From contig JAURVB010007689.1 in the NCBI GenBank assembly GCA_033002965.1, forward strand, positions 1 through 64,000: 64,000 bases of DNA. The letters run 5' to 3'. The notes under the pieces are model-generated. The model saw only the letters and a program-made list of their open reading frames with translations. It ran no database searches and had not been told where the DNA came from. Positions 1-13,400 of this stretch are shown piece after piece; the first letter of the stretch is position 1, and every line of letters begins with the position of its first letter. Source of the DNA: Piper betle. Lineage: Eukaryota; Streptophyta; Magnoliopsida; Piperales; Piperaceae. The translations under genes and the position numbers were made by a program.

Positions 1-252
1 CTACGATCCACTATATATAAAAATAATAAAAAAAATGACTGGCATACTCTCATATAATCTGATAACTCATTCTGTTCTGCTGTGTTCATGACGTTATCAT
101 CATATACTTGGGTACGCATGACCCTCATAGCTCATACACGCGACTGGCATCGGCTCGGTACACGTGTCCTGAAACTGACTCAACTCGAAAAAATAACGGT
201 CGACCCGACCGATTTTGAATATAAAACCCTAACTCGAATCGTGGGTTTTACA
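1..252. repeat. LTR-like repeat end, copy 1 (cut by window edge)
   Basis: This stretch is repeated with clear similarity at 2889-3135: both contain CTACGATCCA, a run of A, ATATTCTGATAACTCA-like sequence, GACGTTATCATCATATA and a final GGGTTTTACA. The repeat ends in GGGTTTTAC(A), and an inverted GTAAAACCC-type block lies just inside it. That TG...CA-type ending is usual for plant Ty3 LTRs. The copy starts at or before the window edge, so the full element cannot be defined. Assignment to a Ty3-type LTR is inference. Confidence 0.4.
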
Positions 253-545
253 CCTTTAGTACCCTTTAAACCACAAGTCTAGATATGTGGTGCATTGCAG
301 CCGTGAACCTCCACACTTCTCCAGGTTTGAGGAACTCAAAGGTGGAGTTGTCAGGATCCCTCGGGAATGAAACGGCCCGCACACCATTCCAGAGCCCACT
401 ATCAACTCACACGTGCCCGCTCGCGTAGCACGGTAGTCAGATTTCCCTCATTCAATCTCTCACTGAAAACGTGAAAACTATACATATATATAGGTCTAGG
501 TTGGGATTTATACAATAGGCCCGAAGGCATCGTGAGCTGGATCTA
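253..545. other. Intergenic, no gene seen
   Basis: Mixed-composition DNA between the first LTR-like repeat and the inverted-repeat element. I see no open frame, transposon end or RNA gene here. Confidence 0.5.
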
Positions 546-1440
546 AAGCATGGTTGCATGAATCGGAATCGGTTTTCCAGGGAGTCGGAACCGGAATCGG
601 AATTGGTCTGAATCGGCCAGGAATCGGTTCAGTTGAATCGGTGCAAATTAGTTTAATCGGTCATATATAATAATTTGACAATTCATAATATAAATATATT
701 AAGATTAGGTATTGATGTTATTTTGATATTATTCTGTGTATTATAGTTTATGATATTTTTAAATATTTTTTAAGATTTTTTAAAATTATTTAGAATTAAT
801 TATTATTTTTAACTCGAGTTAGACTCGAGTCAACTTTTAATTACGAGAATGCCACCCTCCGCTCTTTACCCCCGCTGACGCCGGCGGCCCGGTCGGCGGC
901 GAGTCTCGCGGCGGCGATGTCGGAGGATGTCGGCAGCCCGGTCGGACGAACAGTCGGAGGCCCGGAGTCGGCGGCAGAGTCGGCGGCGATTCGTGCGTCA
1001 CAGCCTGATTCAGTCCGGCCACACGTCGGCGGCGACGTTGCGATGTCGACGGCGAGGTCAGCAGCCTGGTCGGCAGCGAGCCCGGAGTCAGGGACGTACA
1101 GCGGAGGGCGAAAACGGGGCGGCGGCGGGCGGACAAGCGGCGGCGGTGTGGGGGAGTGGGTTTGATTTTAGGTTTTAAAAATCCAAATTACCATTTTACC
1201 CATACTTAAATAATATAATAAAAATGATACCTAGGGTATTTTAGTAATCTCCTAAAAAACCGATTCCGATTTAAATCGGCCGATTCCGATTCCGAGTTAA
1301 ATCGATAGAAATCGGCCGAACTCGGGCGATTCGGGGCCGACCGATTCGGCCCCGAAATCGGATTGGCGCGATGCCGATCCGATTTAAATTGGCCGATTCT
1401 GCACGGAATCGGTCGATTCGTGCATCAGAGCTGAAGTTCA
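546..1440. mobile_element. Candidate non-autonomous inverted-repeat element with GC-rich core
   Basis: The two ends carry many GAATCGG/CCGATTC words in opposite orientation: left end TGCATGAATCGGAATCGG near 563-580, right end TGCACGAATCG when read on the minus strand near 1412-1422. Inside the ends is AT-rich DNA, and in the middle (about 840-1165) a very GC-rich block of GGCGG and TCGG words. The overlapping frames there look like products of composition, not genes. I could not find a convincing target-site duplication, so boundaries are approximate and the superfamily (perhaps hAT-like) is uncertain. Confidence 0.4.
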
Positions 1441-2888
1441 AAAACAAACTCAAGGAATCTCATCCTTGAGGGTTATTAATTCGGAAAATCGTTGGCTAAA
1501 TGGCCCAAGTTAAATAGGATCCGATAAAACGCCATTTAACTCGTCCTGCACATAATAAATCAAATACACAATAGAGTAGCGTAAAAATAGAGAACGAGTC
1601 CTAAACGGACCTGGTAGAAACTCCAAACAGGGCCACACACCTAGGCGGCGAGCTCCTACACCGTACCTACATAATCAAGCTAAAAACTAACGCCCGTATG
1701 ATGAATCACACATCCTATAGCATGCACACACAATCAACAGAATCACGCAACAATCAACTCACATCAACCTATATCAATTCTAGCAAGTCTACTTAGGCTA
1801 GTTTCCATTAGATCATGATCATTACCTAGTTACCCTAATTAGTTTCTTAGCCTCCATTTTTAATACCACTCAATCAAACAAATTTCATATTTTATCCTTA
1901 ATCAAATCTACATTTATACATATTATTATAACACACAATTCACCTATCTTAGCATGAAATTCTAATAATCAATACTTTCAAATAATTAAGTTAAAATAAA
2001 TTATACCTCGCGTCGTCGAAAATCGGCGACGGCTAAGGTTTTTGTTTCGTGGCTCGAAACTTGAATTCGGCACCTAGCGGCATCCGAAGTTCGATCAGAT
2101 TGGACTGGGTGCGTTCGGCGGATGATCTGACGAATTTCCCACGAATCCAATTTTCCAGCGGTTCCGGCAATTTTCTGGCGAGTGTCAGCGGTTTTTCGGG
2201 CGGATTCCGACAATGATTCGGGATGGGGCAATCAGGGAGTCTATTGGCACCAGCTCGACGGGCTTGGTCCGATGGTGGTGTTAAACAAAGCAGCCGAGGC
2301 GGCGATGGCTATCGCCGGCAGCGTCGAAAGTGGGTGGCGGCGGCGGCGTGCTCCAATCGGGGCTGCGGCCAGCCTCGATGGCGGTCGGGATGATGGGGGA
2401 AACATTGGTGATGGCGAGGGGTTGGTCGCCGGGGTCACAGCGGCGGCGGAGCGGCCCGGACGGCAGAGAATCGACGAGGGAGGGCGTTGCGGCTTGTGGG
2501 GCGATTCCGGAGTCGTGGCGGCGAGACGGTGGCCGGGGTGGGTTGTAGCGGCACGGCGACTGCACGGCGGGGTGGGGCAGCGTTAATCGGTGGCAGTGCG
2601 GCGTCGGCAGGGGACGACACAAGGCGGTGGTGATGGGGTTTGGGTGAGGAAAGTGTCAAGGAAAGGAGAAAAACACTCATAGTGGCAAACTCGTAAATAA
2701 GTATTGACTCGATTCTTACTCGAGTCAAAATAATAATTAGTTCGTAATAAATTCTTAAAAAAATCTAGAAAAATATGGAGAAATCCCATAAAATCAAACG
2801 AACACAGCAACATCCAAATGATATGTTCTATAACTAATAACCCACCCAAATATGATCTAACGCGTCCTAATCCGTTATTCGGCCTAAA
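1441..2888. repeat. Unclassified repeat-like region with GC-rich island
   Basis: There is no recognisable gene. Positions 1441-2000 are AT-leaning and repeat-like. Positions 2010-2640 are a GC-rich island full of GGCGG, CGGTGG and CGAGG words, with short frames open on both strands. Positions 2680-2890 run into the second LTR-like repeat and share ACTCGAGTCAA motifs with 815-835. The region may be the body of an old LTR element ending at 3135, but I found no primer-binding site or protein domain to support that. Confidence 0.3.
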
Positions 2889-3135
2889 ACTATTTCTACG
2901 ATCCAACATATAAAAAGAAAAAAATACTGCATACTTTCATATATTCTGATAACTCAAATCTCACCATCTTCTCGACGTTATCATCATATATTCAGGTACA
3001 CCTGACTCTCATCGCTCATAACTCACGGCTGGCCTCGACTCATCACGCGGTTTATGAAACTGACTCGACTCGAACCAACAGTCGAATTGACTGGTTCGAT
3101 AACGTAAAACCCTGACTCGAGTCACGGGTTTTACA
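2889..3135. repeat. LTR-like repeat end, copy 2
   Basis: Diverged direct copy of 1-252. It ends in GTAAAACCC-TGACTCGAGTCAC-GGGTTTTAC, an inverted repeat around the palindrome TGACTCGAGTCA (3104-3134). A hAT element has inserted a few bases downstream (3145), so the hAT insertion is younger than this repeat. Confidence 0.45.
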
Positions 3136-3144
3136 AATTATATC

Positions 3145-5125
3145 TAGGGGTGGGCGCGGACGTCCGAGTTGGTCCGTCCGTCCGAAGTCCGAAGTATGTC
3201 CGACCGAATTTGACCGAATTAAAATAAACCAAACATGTACATTTCTTTGTCCGACCGAATGACCGATAATTTACATTAATAATATAATATTTTCAACATT
3301 TGTAAGGCTAATATTATAGTTTATAAAAATTTTAAAATGTAATATACAGTAAATTAATTAAGTTCATATATAAACTTGATATTTAATATCTTAAATAATA
3401 AAAAATGACATACATAGGATAAAAGTCACTCTTATTATAAGCCATAAATACTTTGAGAGTTAAGACCCAATAATCTCCTGTGTGAAATAACATAAAAAGA
3501 TAACAAGTAAAGCCAATGATGAAACGTTCAAAATTTCAATTATATCGCCAATAGTATATAATGTTTGTTCTGCAAGAAAGCATATGTTCTCATGCAAATG
3601 TGAGTGAACAGTTAATCAGGTGCGCTAGTTTCATTCTTTAATAAGCACCAACGCCTCAAGTAACGAAACATTTCGGAAAAAAAGTAGATTCAAAAACTAC
3701 GACTTTAAACAAGCTAAAGTTTGGTATAAAAAAGAACAGGCTAGATTTTATAAATTAATCTCAACAAAAATTGCCTCGGCCAATTCTAATCTACTGCTTC
3801 CTTAATCAAATTTCCAAACTTCTATTTTATTGTCTCCATCCTTTTTCACTCCCATCTTGAAAATTTGTTGCCCAATATCACTACTTATATTTTTTGTCCT
3901 CTTCATTTTAAAATTAGGGCATTTCCCTTCAACATGCCTCCATAAATGAGTAGTTCCATAGCTTCCGGCTCCTTCAAACTTCTTTTCACAATAATGACAA
4001 ATAGCAAATGTTCCATTCTTCTCATATTTCTTATCAAAATAGGCCCATACACCGGATGTCATTTTCCTTTTTTTGATAATGTACCATCTGGAGATTCTCC
4101 TTCTTTAGCAGTCGAATTTTTATTATCTTTTCCATCTCCACTTTGTTCATTTACATTTAGTAATGAACTTGCATGATCCATCTGTGAAAAAAAATTAAAT
4201 TATAAATATAAAATGTTATAACTAGTATAAATCAATTTTATTTATAAAAGTGGTATCAACTATCAACAAATATTATTAATTGACACTTTGACGGTACCTA
4301 TTCTTTCCGAGATGCAAATTTCCTTCGCCATAACACAAATTTTTATAGCTCAATCACTGCATAATTTCATTATTATAAAATTTTTTACATTATCATCCAA
4401 GTATAAATAATCAAACTTTATAAAATAATAAGAATTAATCCTAGATATAAAATAAATTAAATTTACGATAAATTAAGTGATATATACGCGACGGCAAAGG
4501 GCGGCGGTTCAACGGAGTCCGGCGGCGTCGCGGCTGCAGTCCGGCGGCAGAGGCAGGGCAGACGAGGCACTGAGGCAGGCAGTGATAAAAGTTTAGGGTG
4601 GCGGTCCGGCGAGAGGCTGGAGCGGCAGAGGCGGGAGCGGCGAATGGAGGGAAGCCGAGGCAGGCGATGGTGGATCTTCACAAGGCGCGCAGAGGGTGGC
4701 GGAGACACGAGCAGATGGTGGCGGTCCGGTGGAGGCAGGCGGTGCAAGCTGGGAGCGGAGGCCGGCGGTCCAAGCTGGGAGCGGAGGCAGCGACGGCGGA
4801 CGCAGCGCGCAAAGGTGGCGGAGCGGAGGCAGCGTGTCGCGACGGTGGCGGTTCGGCGGAGGCAAGGGAGGGTGGGTGAGGGCGGCAAAGGGCGGCGGCA
4901 AGAGGCGGCGGCGGCGGCCTATGAACAGTGGGTTTTTTGGTTAGGGTTTAGTTTCTTTGTTAGGGTTTTGAAATTTGGATTTGATTTTGGACAGTCCACA
5001 AACATTGTTCGGGCCCGACGGACAAGTCGGACATTAACTCGGTCGGATAAGTTTTACCCGATAAAATTTTGGACAAATGCGGACAATAATTTATCCGACG
5101 TCCGTCCGACTGATGCCCACCCCTA
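3145..5125. mobile_element. Non-autonomous hAT transposon with 8-bp target duplication
   Basis: The element is bounded by perfect 8-bp direct repeats ATTATATC (3137-3144 and 5126-5133), the duplication length of hAT elements. It has perfect 11-bp terminal inverted repeats TAGGGGTGGGC at both ends. Just inside each end are many short GTCCGAC/GTCGGAC and CGGAC words in opposite orientations, as expected for subterminal transposase sites. The minus strand carries the start of a BED-finger transposase (3802-4181) but no RNase-H-like catalytic part, so the element is an internal-deletion derivative. A GC-rich block (about 4490-4920) of GGCGG words lies on the transposase 5' side. The 1981-bp length and clean ends suggest a fairly recent insertion. 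Confidence 0.9.
3802..4181 (-). pseudogene. Truncated, frameshifted hAT transposase N-terminus (BED zinc finger)
   Basis: The minus-strand frame begins at ATG 4181, directly after a CACAG splice-acceptor-like sequence, with MDHASSLLNVNEQSG. About 40 codons later it meets a TGA just after an A7 run (plus-strand T7 at 4068-4074). One base off, the frame reopens at 4062 as MTSGVWAYFDKKYEKNG, then ICHYCEKKF, THLWRH and GKCPNF: a BED-type finger with C-x2-C and a downstream His/Cys pair. It runs to WKFD and stops at 3802. In intact plant hAT transposases this point is followed by several hundred residues, including the dimerisation domain. Those are absent here. The single-base slip and the missing C-terminus both mean no active transposase is made. 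Confidence 0.8.
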
Positions 5126-5133
5126 ATTATATC

Positions 5134-6380
5134 TATAACATTGCACACAAGAAGCTGTCTAGGTGACCACAGATGTGCCAACAAGAATAGAATCACCAAT
5201 TATTTTGCAGTTTCCTAGGCTCTTCAACATGAAAGTACAAATGCTTCAACACTCGGAAAAAGAAATGGTACCCCAATAATTTTGTATATGCAATGTTCAT
5301 GATAGTTCGCTCTCAGGATGTGCTTGGTTCCATGAAAAAAATGAAAAAAAAACTTTTTCAATTGATAAACCAAGTGACACCCATATAAATTTGTTCATAA
5401 AAAAGAAAATTCGTGGGAGGTCGGGAAGAAATTTCTTATAAGATCTTCAAGGGATGCCAGAAATCATATTTCTTTCTCCCAACCAAGCACTTAGAAGTTC
5501 GAAGAAAACAAACAAGCACATTGAAGATGACAAGAAAGCAAAATTTTGTCTGCTCAATAACACACCCTTATGAAAGAAAATTTATCACTAAAACGACGAA
5601 TGGAAGTTCTTGGCAGCTGATAAACCTAAGACACGAAAATGTATAACGCCAATTTCAGCGAGTTGACAGCTAACATGCATCCACCCACACTGCAGCACAT
5701 TGTATGAAAAGGGTTTTGGCATTACAAAACCTTCATAAAAAGGGACTCATCCAATCAGAAAAAACCCTCAATTTAGATACCATTTGTCTTTTTAACAATT
5801 ATCAATACCTTATCTCCTGTAACGAAGAGTACTACTATAAGAAGGCACAGCCCAAAGTTTCAACAGAGCTTTGAAATAAATCTATCATTAGCACGTACAT
5901 GTGTGAGATTGATTTATAATACTTGTGGCAACAACCTTGCCCTCTGACAATATTATAGGATGGATGTAACAACATATATACATATATTCTCAACAAAATT
6001 TCTTCAAGAGGAATAATATACTGCCAATCCCACTTGATCACACAGTTGGAGGGGGCCAACTAGCATCAAAAAGCCCTTCTCCGTTCAATCAACAGATTCC
6101 ATCTGCTACACAGTCCAACTTAGCATTGACCACCCTAACAAGTCAACCTTGACCATAGCCTATGTGATAGTCACTTTTACCACCATTTTCAGGGAGACAT
6201 TGTCTCATTACAATTATAGCACACAAGCAAACCCCCGATATGAACCGTCTTAACAATGTGGGCAAAACTTTCTATGCAGCAGTCGCATGTAGCATTCACC
6301 TTCTCCAATGAATTATGGAATGTGAAATAAATGCTTGCTATAGTTGACAAAACTGTTCAAATTCACACTACCAAGGGGCA
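5134..6380. other. 3' flank of TFB1, no separate gene seen
   Basis: This is the DNA right of the hAT target duplication and downstream of the TFB1 stop codon (TFB1 is on the minus strand). It probably includes the TFB1 3' untranslated region. Short frames such as 5413-5646 have no family resemblance I can see. Confidence 0.5.
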
Positions 6381-9300
6381 CTAGCAAACCCCATTGGGCC
6401 TTTCCTTGCCTTTAGAAATCTTCTTTTGGGATTCCACGTCATAATGAACAAAAGCAGCATCCACTGCCTAATTGAACAATTGGCAAATTAATTGTGTTTG
6501 TTTGGAACGCAGTTAGCAAAGAATAGATCAAGAAGGTAATAACTAAATGCAGCTAAAGACTTGACAGCTTTTCAAGAGATACAGTATCCTTCATCTTAGT
6601 GCTTAGGACAAATGAGAATTAGTACCTGCATCATTGGTCGAACCAGGAGGCCTACTTGATTCCTGTAATCTGAATGTATTGCATCTTCCAGTGCCTGAAA
6701 GTAGAGCAAGGTCATGTCACAATATGCATGGCAAAGCTCACAAGTAAAATACATGACAGAAGCACTACAGTAGATGTTCCATCAAATGAATTACAATAAT
6801 CTAATAATCAATGATGACAAACGCAATAAATCATGGATTAAAAAATTTATTCATTGAAGTTTACCTCAAGTTTGGAATAGATGCTTGACAAGGCATCCTT
6901 CACCCTCTCTACCTAAAAAAAACAATTAAAGTGGGTATTTATGGATAGAATGTAGTTTGGCTTGCAAAAAAGTGTAAAAAGAACAGTCATATGGACATTA
7001 TCAATGATTAAGTCATAATAGTGACAAGTGATGATGATGATGACAATCATCATAGTGACAGCGAGCTACAATGCTCATGAGGGCTCGTTCATAACAAATC
7101 TAAAAATGTCAACAACTTCCCATGTAACTTGGTCATGGTCACCCTCAAAGACACATGTATGAGAGGGAAGTTCACATGATCAGCTCATAATTTTCTAACT
7201 CTGTATCCGGGCGTTAATGTTTGCAGTTAAGCTTCTCTGTACAGGGAATCAAACTTCCCAAGTACTTTTGTAAAAAATAGTGACCATACTATTATTCTTG
7301 AAGCTAATCTTTTCCCCTTTCAAAAGGTCGCACAGGAAAGGATTCGGCATGTGAACTTATCAATTATTATTGCATGCACATGCACTTTGTGTCATCAATT
7401 GAATGTAATAATAACAAATAATAGATGTTATAAAATGTATGCTGCCAGCCACTAGCTGAGATAAGGCGGTGACAAAAATGATGTCGATAACGACAGTGAC
7501 AATGATGGTTGCATTGCTGTCAAAGTTTAATTGATCACATTCAAGGCCTCCAAAGAGCCAGATCTCATAATTCAAAATCTTGAGCTACAACCAAGTAGGC
7601 CATCCGAAATGTAATGGAGTCAAAGTTCTATCAAACTGTCTTGCCCATCAAATGTTAAAATAGAAGTAATAATTTACCTTTGACTTCAGATATGAGGTTG
7701 TAATTGGATATGATGACCAGAAATGTCGCAGTAGTTCCTCAATAGACACCCAATACTGGAAACAAGAAATTTAGGGTGGAAGTAGGGATACTTTCTATTT
7801 CACTAGCATGAACATCATGAATGTAATCGAACAACGTTCAAAATAACTAAACCGTATCAAGTATGAATGGGCCATGAGGCCTGAAATAAATTACTTACAT
7901 CAAGGAGTTCTTCTTTAGTTCTGTTTGGAAGTTTATCCAAGATGCTACCTTGAGAATCTTTACCAGTTAAAAATCTGTCACCTGAGGTCTGAATCAGTGA
8001 ATTCATGACCTATAGAACCAAAAGCACTTGCCAGCATTAACAACTAATACACATAATCTTTAACATGCCTCAACTAAGAATAAAGGAATATTCACTAACT
8101 TGTCAACTAATAATGAATCAAAATTCATGAACAAAAAATTCAGGGGAATCACTTAAGTGTCTTTGTACCAAAAACGTTACCTTACCATACCCCACATGAC
8201 AACTGACATTATGTCAAAGGAATGTTTTCATGTTCCCTAAAATCAATATGGTGCAGCATCCATGGCATCTCTTTTTTCTTTTTTAATAACTTTCGTACAA
8301 ACATCCAGAGCAAGTTTTGTCTGTCTTAAAAAATTTACCTTGAAGGATACTTCATGTTTTACAACTGGATTGTTAAGTCCTTCAGCTCTGAGTCTTGAAA
8401 TCTGATGGATCAAGGAATCATATACCTTCTCGGTGCTTAAGTTGAAATTTGTATGGTCTGGCTCTCCTCTATTACTTCCTAATGCACGAAGCGCATTGGC
8501 TTGCTGAGAATCAAAATATTCTCGAGGGTCCTGGAACAGGTAATATACTAAGTATCTCTACACTTATCCTTAAAAAAATACATGAACTCCATTCAAACCT
8601 TGATACAAAGAGGAGCAACTGGAAGATTTCGAGAACCCTGCAAATCCTCAATTTCTGTCATTTTAAGTACCCTCTCCAAGCGTTTCTTATTAGAGTTCTC
8701 ATCAGATGATTCAAAGGCTGACTCAGCTGCAAAAAAAGCATTATGGATGAGTTCCAAACTGCATTTCAAGATAAGACATACTACTATCTTGTAAAATCTT
8801 CTTCACATCAAGGTTAAAGGGGATCATAATAAAAGATACATAAAATGCGATGGACCAAATTATGATAATCTTATCATCATATCAAACCTCATGGCTGAAA
8901 AACCTTGATACATAAGTTTAACAGGAGCCTTAAAGTGACACTAATGACATTAATCCTTAATGAGTAGGCAATGGACCACCTACTTCCTAAACAAAAGTGT
9001 CATAGAGCTGCTGATGCAGGACAAGTATAGGGAATTTTATTTTAGTTTTAACTCAATTCAGGAATTTTTGGTAAGAATATGAGAGCTTCTTACCAAAAAA
9101 AATGGAGAATATTTTTTGATATCCGGTGGCAGAAAAATTATACCTAATTACCAAAATAGGGGAATATTTCAATAATAACAAGACTACCCTTTGATTAGTT
9201 TAGATTAAAAATTAAACTGACTTAATCAAAATTATTTTAAAAATAAATAATAATAATAATTTTTTAAATAATATATAACTATGGCCAATGGTTGGCCGTC

Positions 9301-10476
9301 AACCACCGACAAACTGAGCGGCCAGATATGGCTCCCTCAAGCTTGGCAATTGAAGCTATTCCCAATTAGTAGTTAAAGATTTGGGGTATTCTCAATTAGA
9401 GTGTCTTCTTTAATTGGAGATTGATGGTATTCCTAATTGGAAAGTGTTCCAGTTAGAAATTGAGTTTTCCCAATTTGAGTATATTCCAATTGAAGGTTGT
9501 GAATTCCATCAAATGGTTTAAGGTGAGATTATCAGACAATGATGATGTACCGGCTTTACTCGATGTGTATACCCATTATTTGTTATAGTGGATGGTTTGT
9601 GTTTTTCCCTCATTTTGGGTGGTCTCGATGTTAAATTAATGTGTCATCTATCTTTTGTCATTTCTTATTTCACCTTGTCAAAAAATACAGTAAGAAAGTG
9701 ATTGATGATCTCAACAAGTGGGTTATCGGGCTCTCCCCCAACACAAATTGCCATTAAAAATAAGATTACAGATAATGTTCGAAGAATGACCTTGTTTTGA
9801 CTTTACAAGTGCTTCAGCCACAGTTTTTGTATCTCCCAACTCCACAGCTGAACAAAAGCAGCTAAAACAATATTAAGTATGAAAACCATACCAAAATTAA
9901 AATATTACATGTCAAGCCATTAAAGATAAGACAACAGTCAAATGACATAATTATACTTTCACAAATGGAGCAATAGGATTATGTTCTCTGCTTAAATATC
10001 AAAAAATTAGTGAACAAAGATGATATCGTGATCAAACAAATTAAGAACATATTGATTGAGAAATTTATGAGGTTGAACAAATTGAGGAACACATGAATGA
10101 TCAACTACGGTGGCTGTCAAAATCTAGGAATTTTTTGAGCAAAGCAGTTCGTTCGTAATGTATAGCTGCCACGAGTAATTGCTTACCTAAAGTCCTCCCT
10201 TCAAGAACAACAGCAGCATGGCGGTTAATATCTTGCATGAGTGTTCTCCTGGACAGTTCAACCTCTGACTCAGAATTCTCTTTGATACCATCACGAAGAA
10301 TGCCATGGCCCTGCTCAAACAAATATTACAAACAGTTGTCCAGGCGGATAATTTTACTAATGGCAAGGAACTAACTTTACTGAGATACATATCATAAACT
10401 TCCAAACAACCTGAAGATGTAAATAATCATCTCCTTCATCAGCAGCCATGTCCACAGTTGGATCAACACGTTGAAT
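6381..10476 (-). other. TFB1: TFB1 exons 11-20 (C-terminal half)
   Basis: Exon borders in transcript order: 10476-10411, 10310-10187, 9847-9791, 8726-8599, 8530-8339, 8009-7899, 7755-7678, 6912-6865, 6694-6626, 6467-6381. These ten join in frame without a break and end in TAG at 6381-6383. They encode VDPTVDMAADEGDDYLHL, the QDINRH motif and helical p62 C-terminal segments such as YWVSIEELLRHFWSSYP and ALEDAIHSDYRNQVG. The clean frame here contrasts with the slips in exons 5 and 10. Confidence 0.88.
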
Positions 10477-13400
10477 CTGTACAGTTAAGTTTTAGTAAAT
10501 TCTTTCAAATGCATTTCTAGTTCCTTCAAACTGATTAAACAAGAAAAACACCTTTCGACGAGCCTCTCTAGCCAATATATCATCTTTCTTCAAGAAAATA
10601 GCAAGTTCATCATCTTCAGCTGCCTCTGCTTCAGCAGTTTGAGAATTTTTGTTTTCAAAAGAAAATCTGCTCGAAAGTATTTCGTCCAGAAATCCTTCTC
10701 AGACATCTGAAAACAAGGAAAAAGTAAAATACTCGGTGCACTTGAACAAACTAATGTATTTATTTTAGCTTAGAAGGACAGCCAACTTAACCTTGCCAGG
10801 AACATAGTTTAAATAAGCCTGGTGGACAGCTGGTTTTTCAGTAAAAATCTGAAAATTTTAAAATAATAAAATACAGATTAGCAGAAGTTCCATGACATAA
10901 AATATAATTTGCACGAGCTGTAAGGAGAAATCCGAAACGACTCTTCCCTAATATATCAAAGGTGGAAAAAGACATACATGAATTACTGGTATATAAAGTA
11001 AACCAATTTACACCTGCATAATTGCTTTGAAAAATATTGGAAGACAATGAAACTTATCAGTTGTCTTTCAATATGCATAGTATGTCAAGAATAGCATCAA
11101 AGAAATTGGCAGCCTCTATAATTTATACTGCATATCTTTTGGCTACCAAACAGCTTTCATTTTGTGCTAAAAGTGATGGCTAACCATATCTTTTTAAATA
11201 TAAACATGATACAGATCTATGGCAAAATTTTCCAAAGCATGAGCAAACATAACTAGAGACTATGACCAGAACCAATATATGACAAACCTGATGAATAATC
11301 TCTGGCGTCAAATTGAATGTCACTTTATTGGCCTGTCAAAAGTTAAAATGAAGAAATTAGAATTTTCCATGGGTTGAAACAATCTAGACACAATTTTAAA
11401 CAAGATAATTATATGAATTATATCATACACCTAAATCAATAATCCATTTTCCAACAACTCAAAATCGAAGGACACATGCAAGCAGTGGACAAGGAGATAA
11501 GAGAACAGCAGACAAATAATAGTTTTCATTATGTACCCGTCCGTCAGCCAACGGCTTGACAACAGCAAGCATTGCCCCTTTAAAGCCAACCTTCTGTTTT
11601 GTAGTATGTGTATCAGTATTAAGCAAATTCTGCATTTGGGCATCAAGATAAAGCCAATACTCAGGACTCAAAAGATTCTCCTATCTTCCCATGAAAACAG
11701 GCTTCCCAATAATGAATAAACTTAAAGGTTTATAGATTGTAAATAAAAAATATCCTCATTAACACCAACGCTTTCCAACATGAGTCAAAATATGAATTAG
11801 AACATTTAAGCTGACCTTTCTCGTTGCCCAAAACTCAGCTTCTGACAACACACCACTAGTAACAAATTGCTTGTGCAGACTCTGCAATTCGCTGTGAATG
11901 AGGACTATCAATGCTATAAATTAAAACAAAACAAACAAGGTAAACTCGAATAAAAAGAACAGGTTCACTACACATAAAAAAGTTCAGTGTCAAATGAATA
12001 GCTGACAAATTATGTGAGAACTGCGGTCATAGTTTCAGATAATGATAATAAAAGCAGAGTAACACCTGTCTTCTAACAGTAATTTACACCGGCGCTCCAA
12101 CTCTGTGGCACTGAGTTGTTCGTCATGGACTGGAACCGAGGCTTTTTTACTTGAGAATCATTTTTCGATAGTTTTGCTGCTTGCTGTTTTGCAAGCACTC
12201 TACCTGATCAGACAATATTTGTTAAAAATCATTTTGCATATAAAGAAAGGAAGCACAAAAATGCCAACCAAAGTAAAACGATATTGTAAAAATGAAATTT
12301 TATGTTTCTTATTTGTAAGAATCTTATGGAAACAGTTATTATGAAGGTCAATTTTACAAAAAAGAATGATATATTCATCACCACGAACATAAAACCTAAT
12401 TGAGTCTTACATAATAAGGATAACTTGAAACCAAGTCATAAACCACCTGCTTAACCGAAAAAGGGAAGCATCATTTTCGTTTCTTCCTCACATTTCCATT
12501 GATTATTTTTAGTGTGCCTAATTCAACAACGTTTAACTATGTAAGTTTAACAGATGACTGCACTATTGAGACAGGATTCAACCCTCACACAATAAGTGAC
12601 GAAAAGTACTACCCCACAATCAGTTAAATGAGTTGCAACAAGAGAAGACTCGTATGATACATGTTTAGCTTCAGGATTTTGCAAATGGATTAATCTTAAA
12701 AGTTTTCATCAGCCTACTATTATGAAATCAAAATATCTTCACAGACAATTGGCATTTTAATAATCTTGAACTTACTGACAAAATCTCGACAGATATCACG
12801 ATCACTAAAATTTTCAAACTCAAAATATAACTGATTTCCAGAGACGAAACCTGCACTTTAACAAAAAGGAAGATTAAGAAGTAAAATAAAATATAATATA
12901 ATGTAAAAGTAAAAAATTCTATGCAGTTTTTGCATCAAATTTACAAAGGGAATAGCCTGAGAATAACAAATAAGAATGCATGTAAGGAAAAACTAGGCAG
13001 CCATCTTACACTAAAACTACAAATGTAAAAGCTTGTGAACAACCATAATCATATACAGTGACATTATATTCCATCAAAAAAGGCCATCCAAATTTTAAAT
13101 ATGATCTTGAAATGACTGTACCACTTCTTTTCTTCCACTTTATCCCTAAAAGAGGTTGGGGACATGGATCCTATTCTAGAATTCATATGATTACAAATGG
13201 CATAATTTTTTGTGGTTGGATGCCCTTCTTGATGTCAATCTTCCTCTTCTATTTGGTATTAGGACCAGCAATACACGAGCATCGACGAAGTTACCATGAA
13301 TGAAATATTGCAAAACAAAATGGATTAGTAGAAAAACATAAGGGAGATGCTTCCATAATTCACGACCATAATCAGATTAAGGACGCTAAAAACGTTTCTA

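Noticed and set aside
837..1178. Open frames on both strands
   Set aside because: Same composition effect in the core of an inverted-repeat element.
2182..2728. Open frames of 70-134 codons
   Set aside because: GC-rich island; frames on both strands, low complexity, no family resemblance.
4463..5126. Overlapping frames in the GC-rich block of the hAT element
   Set aside because: Low-complexity GGCGG composition keeps several frames open at once; no domain is visible.
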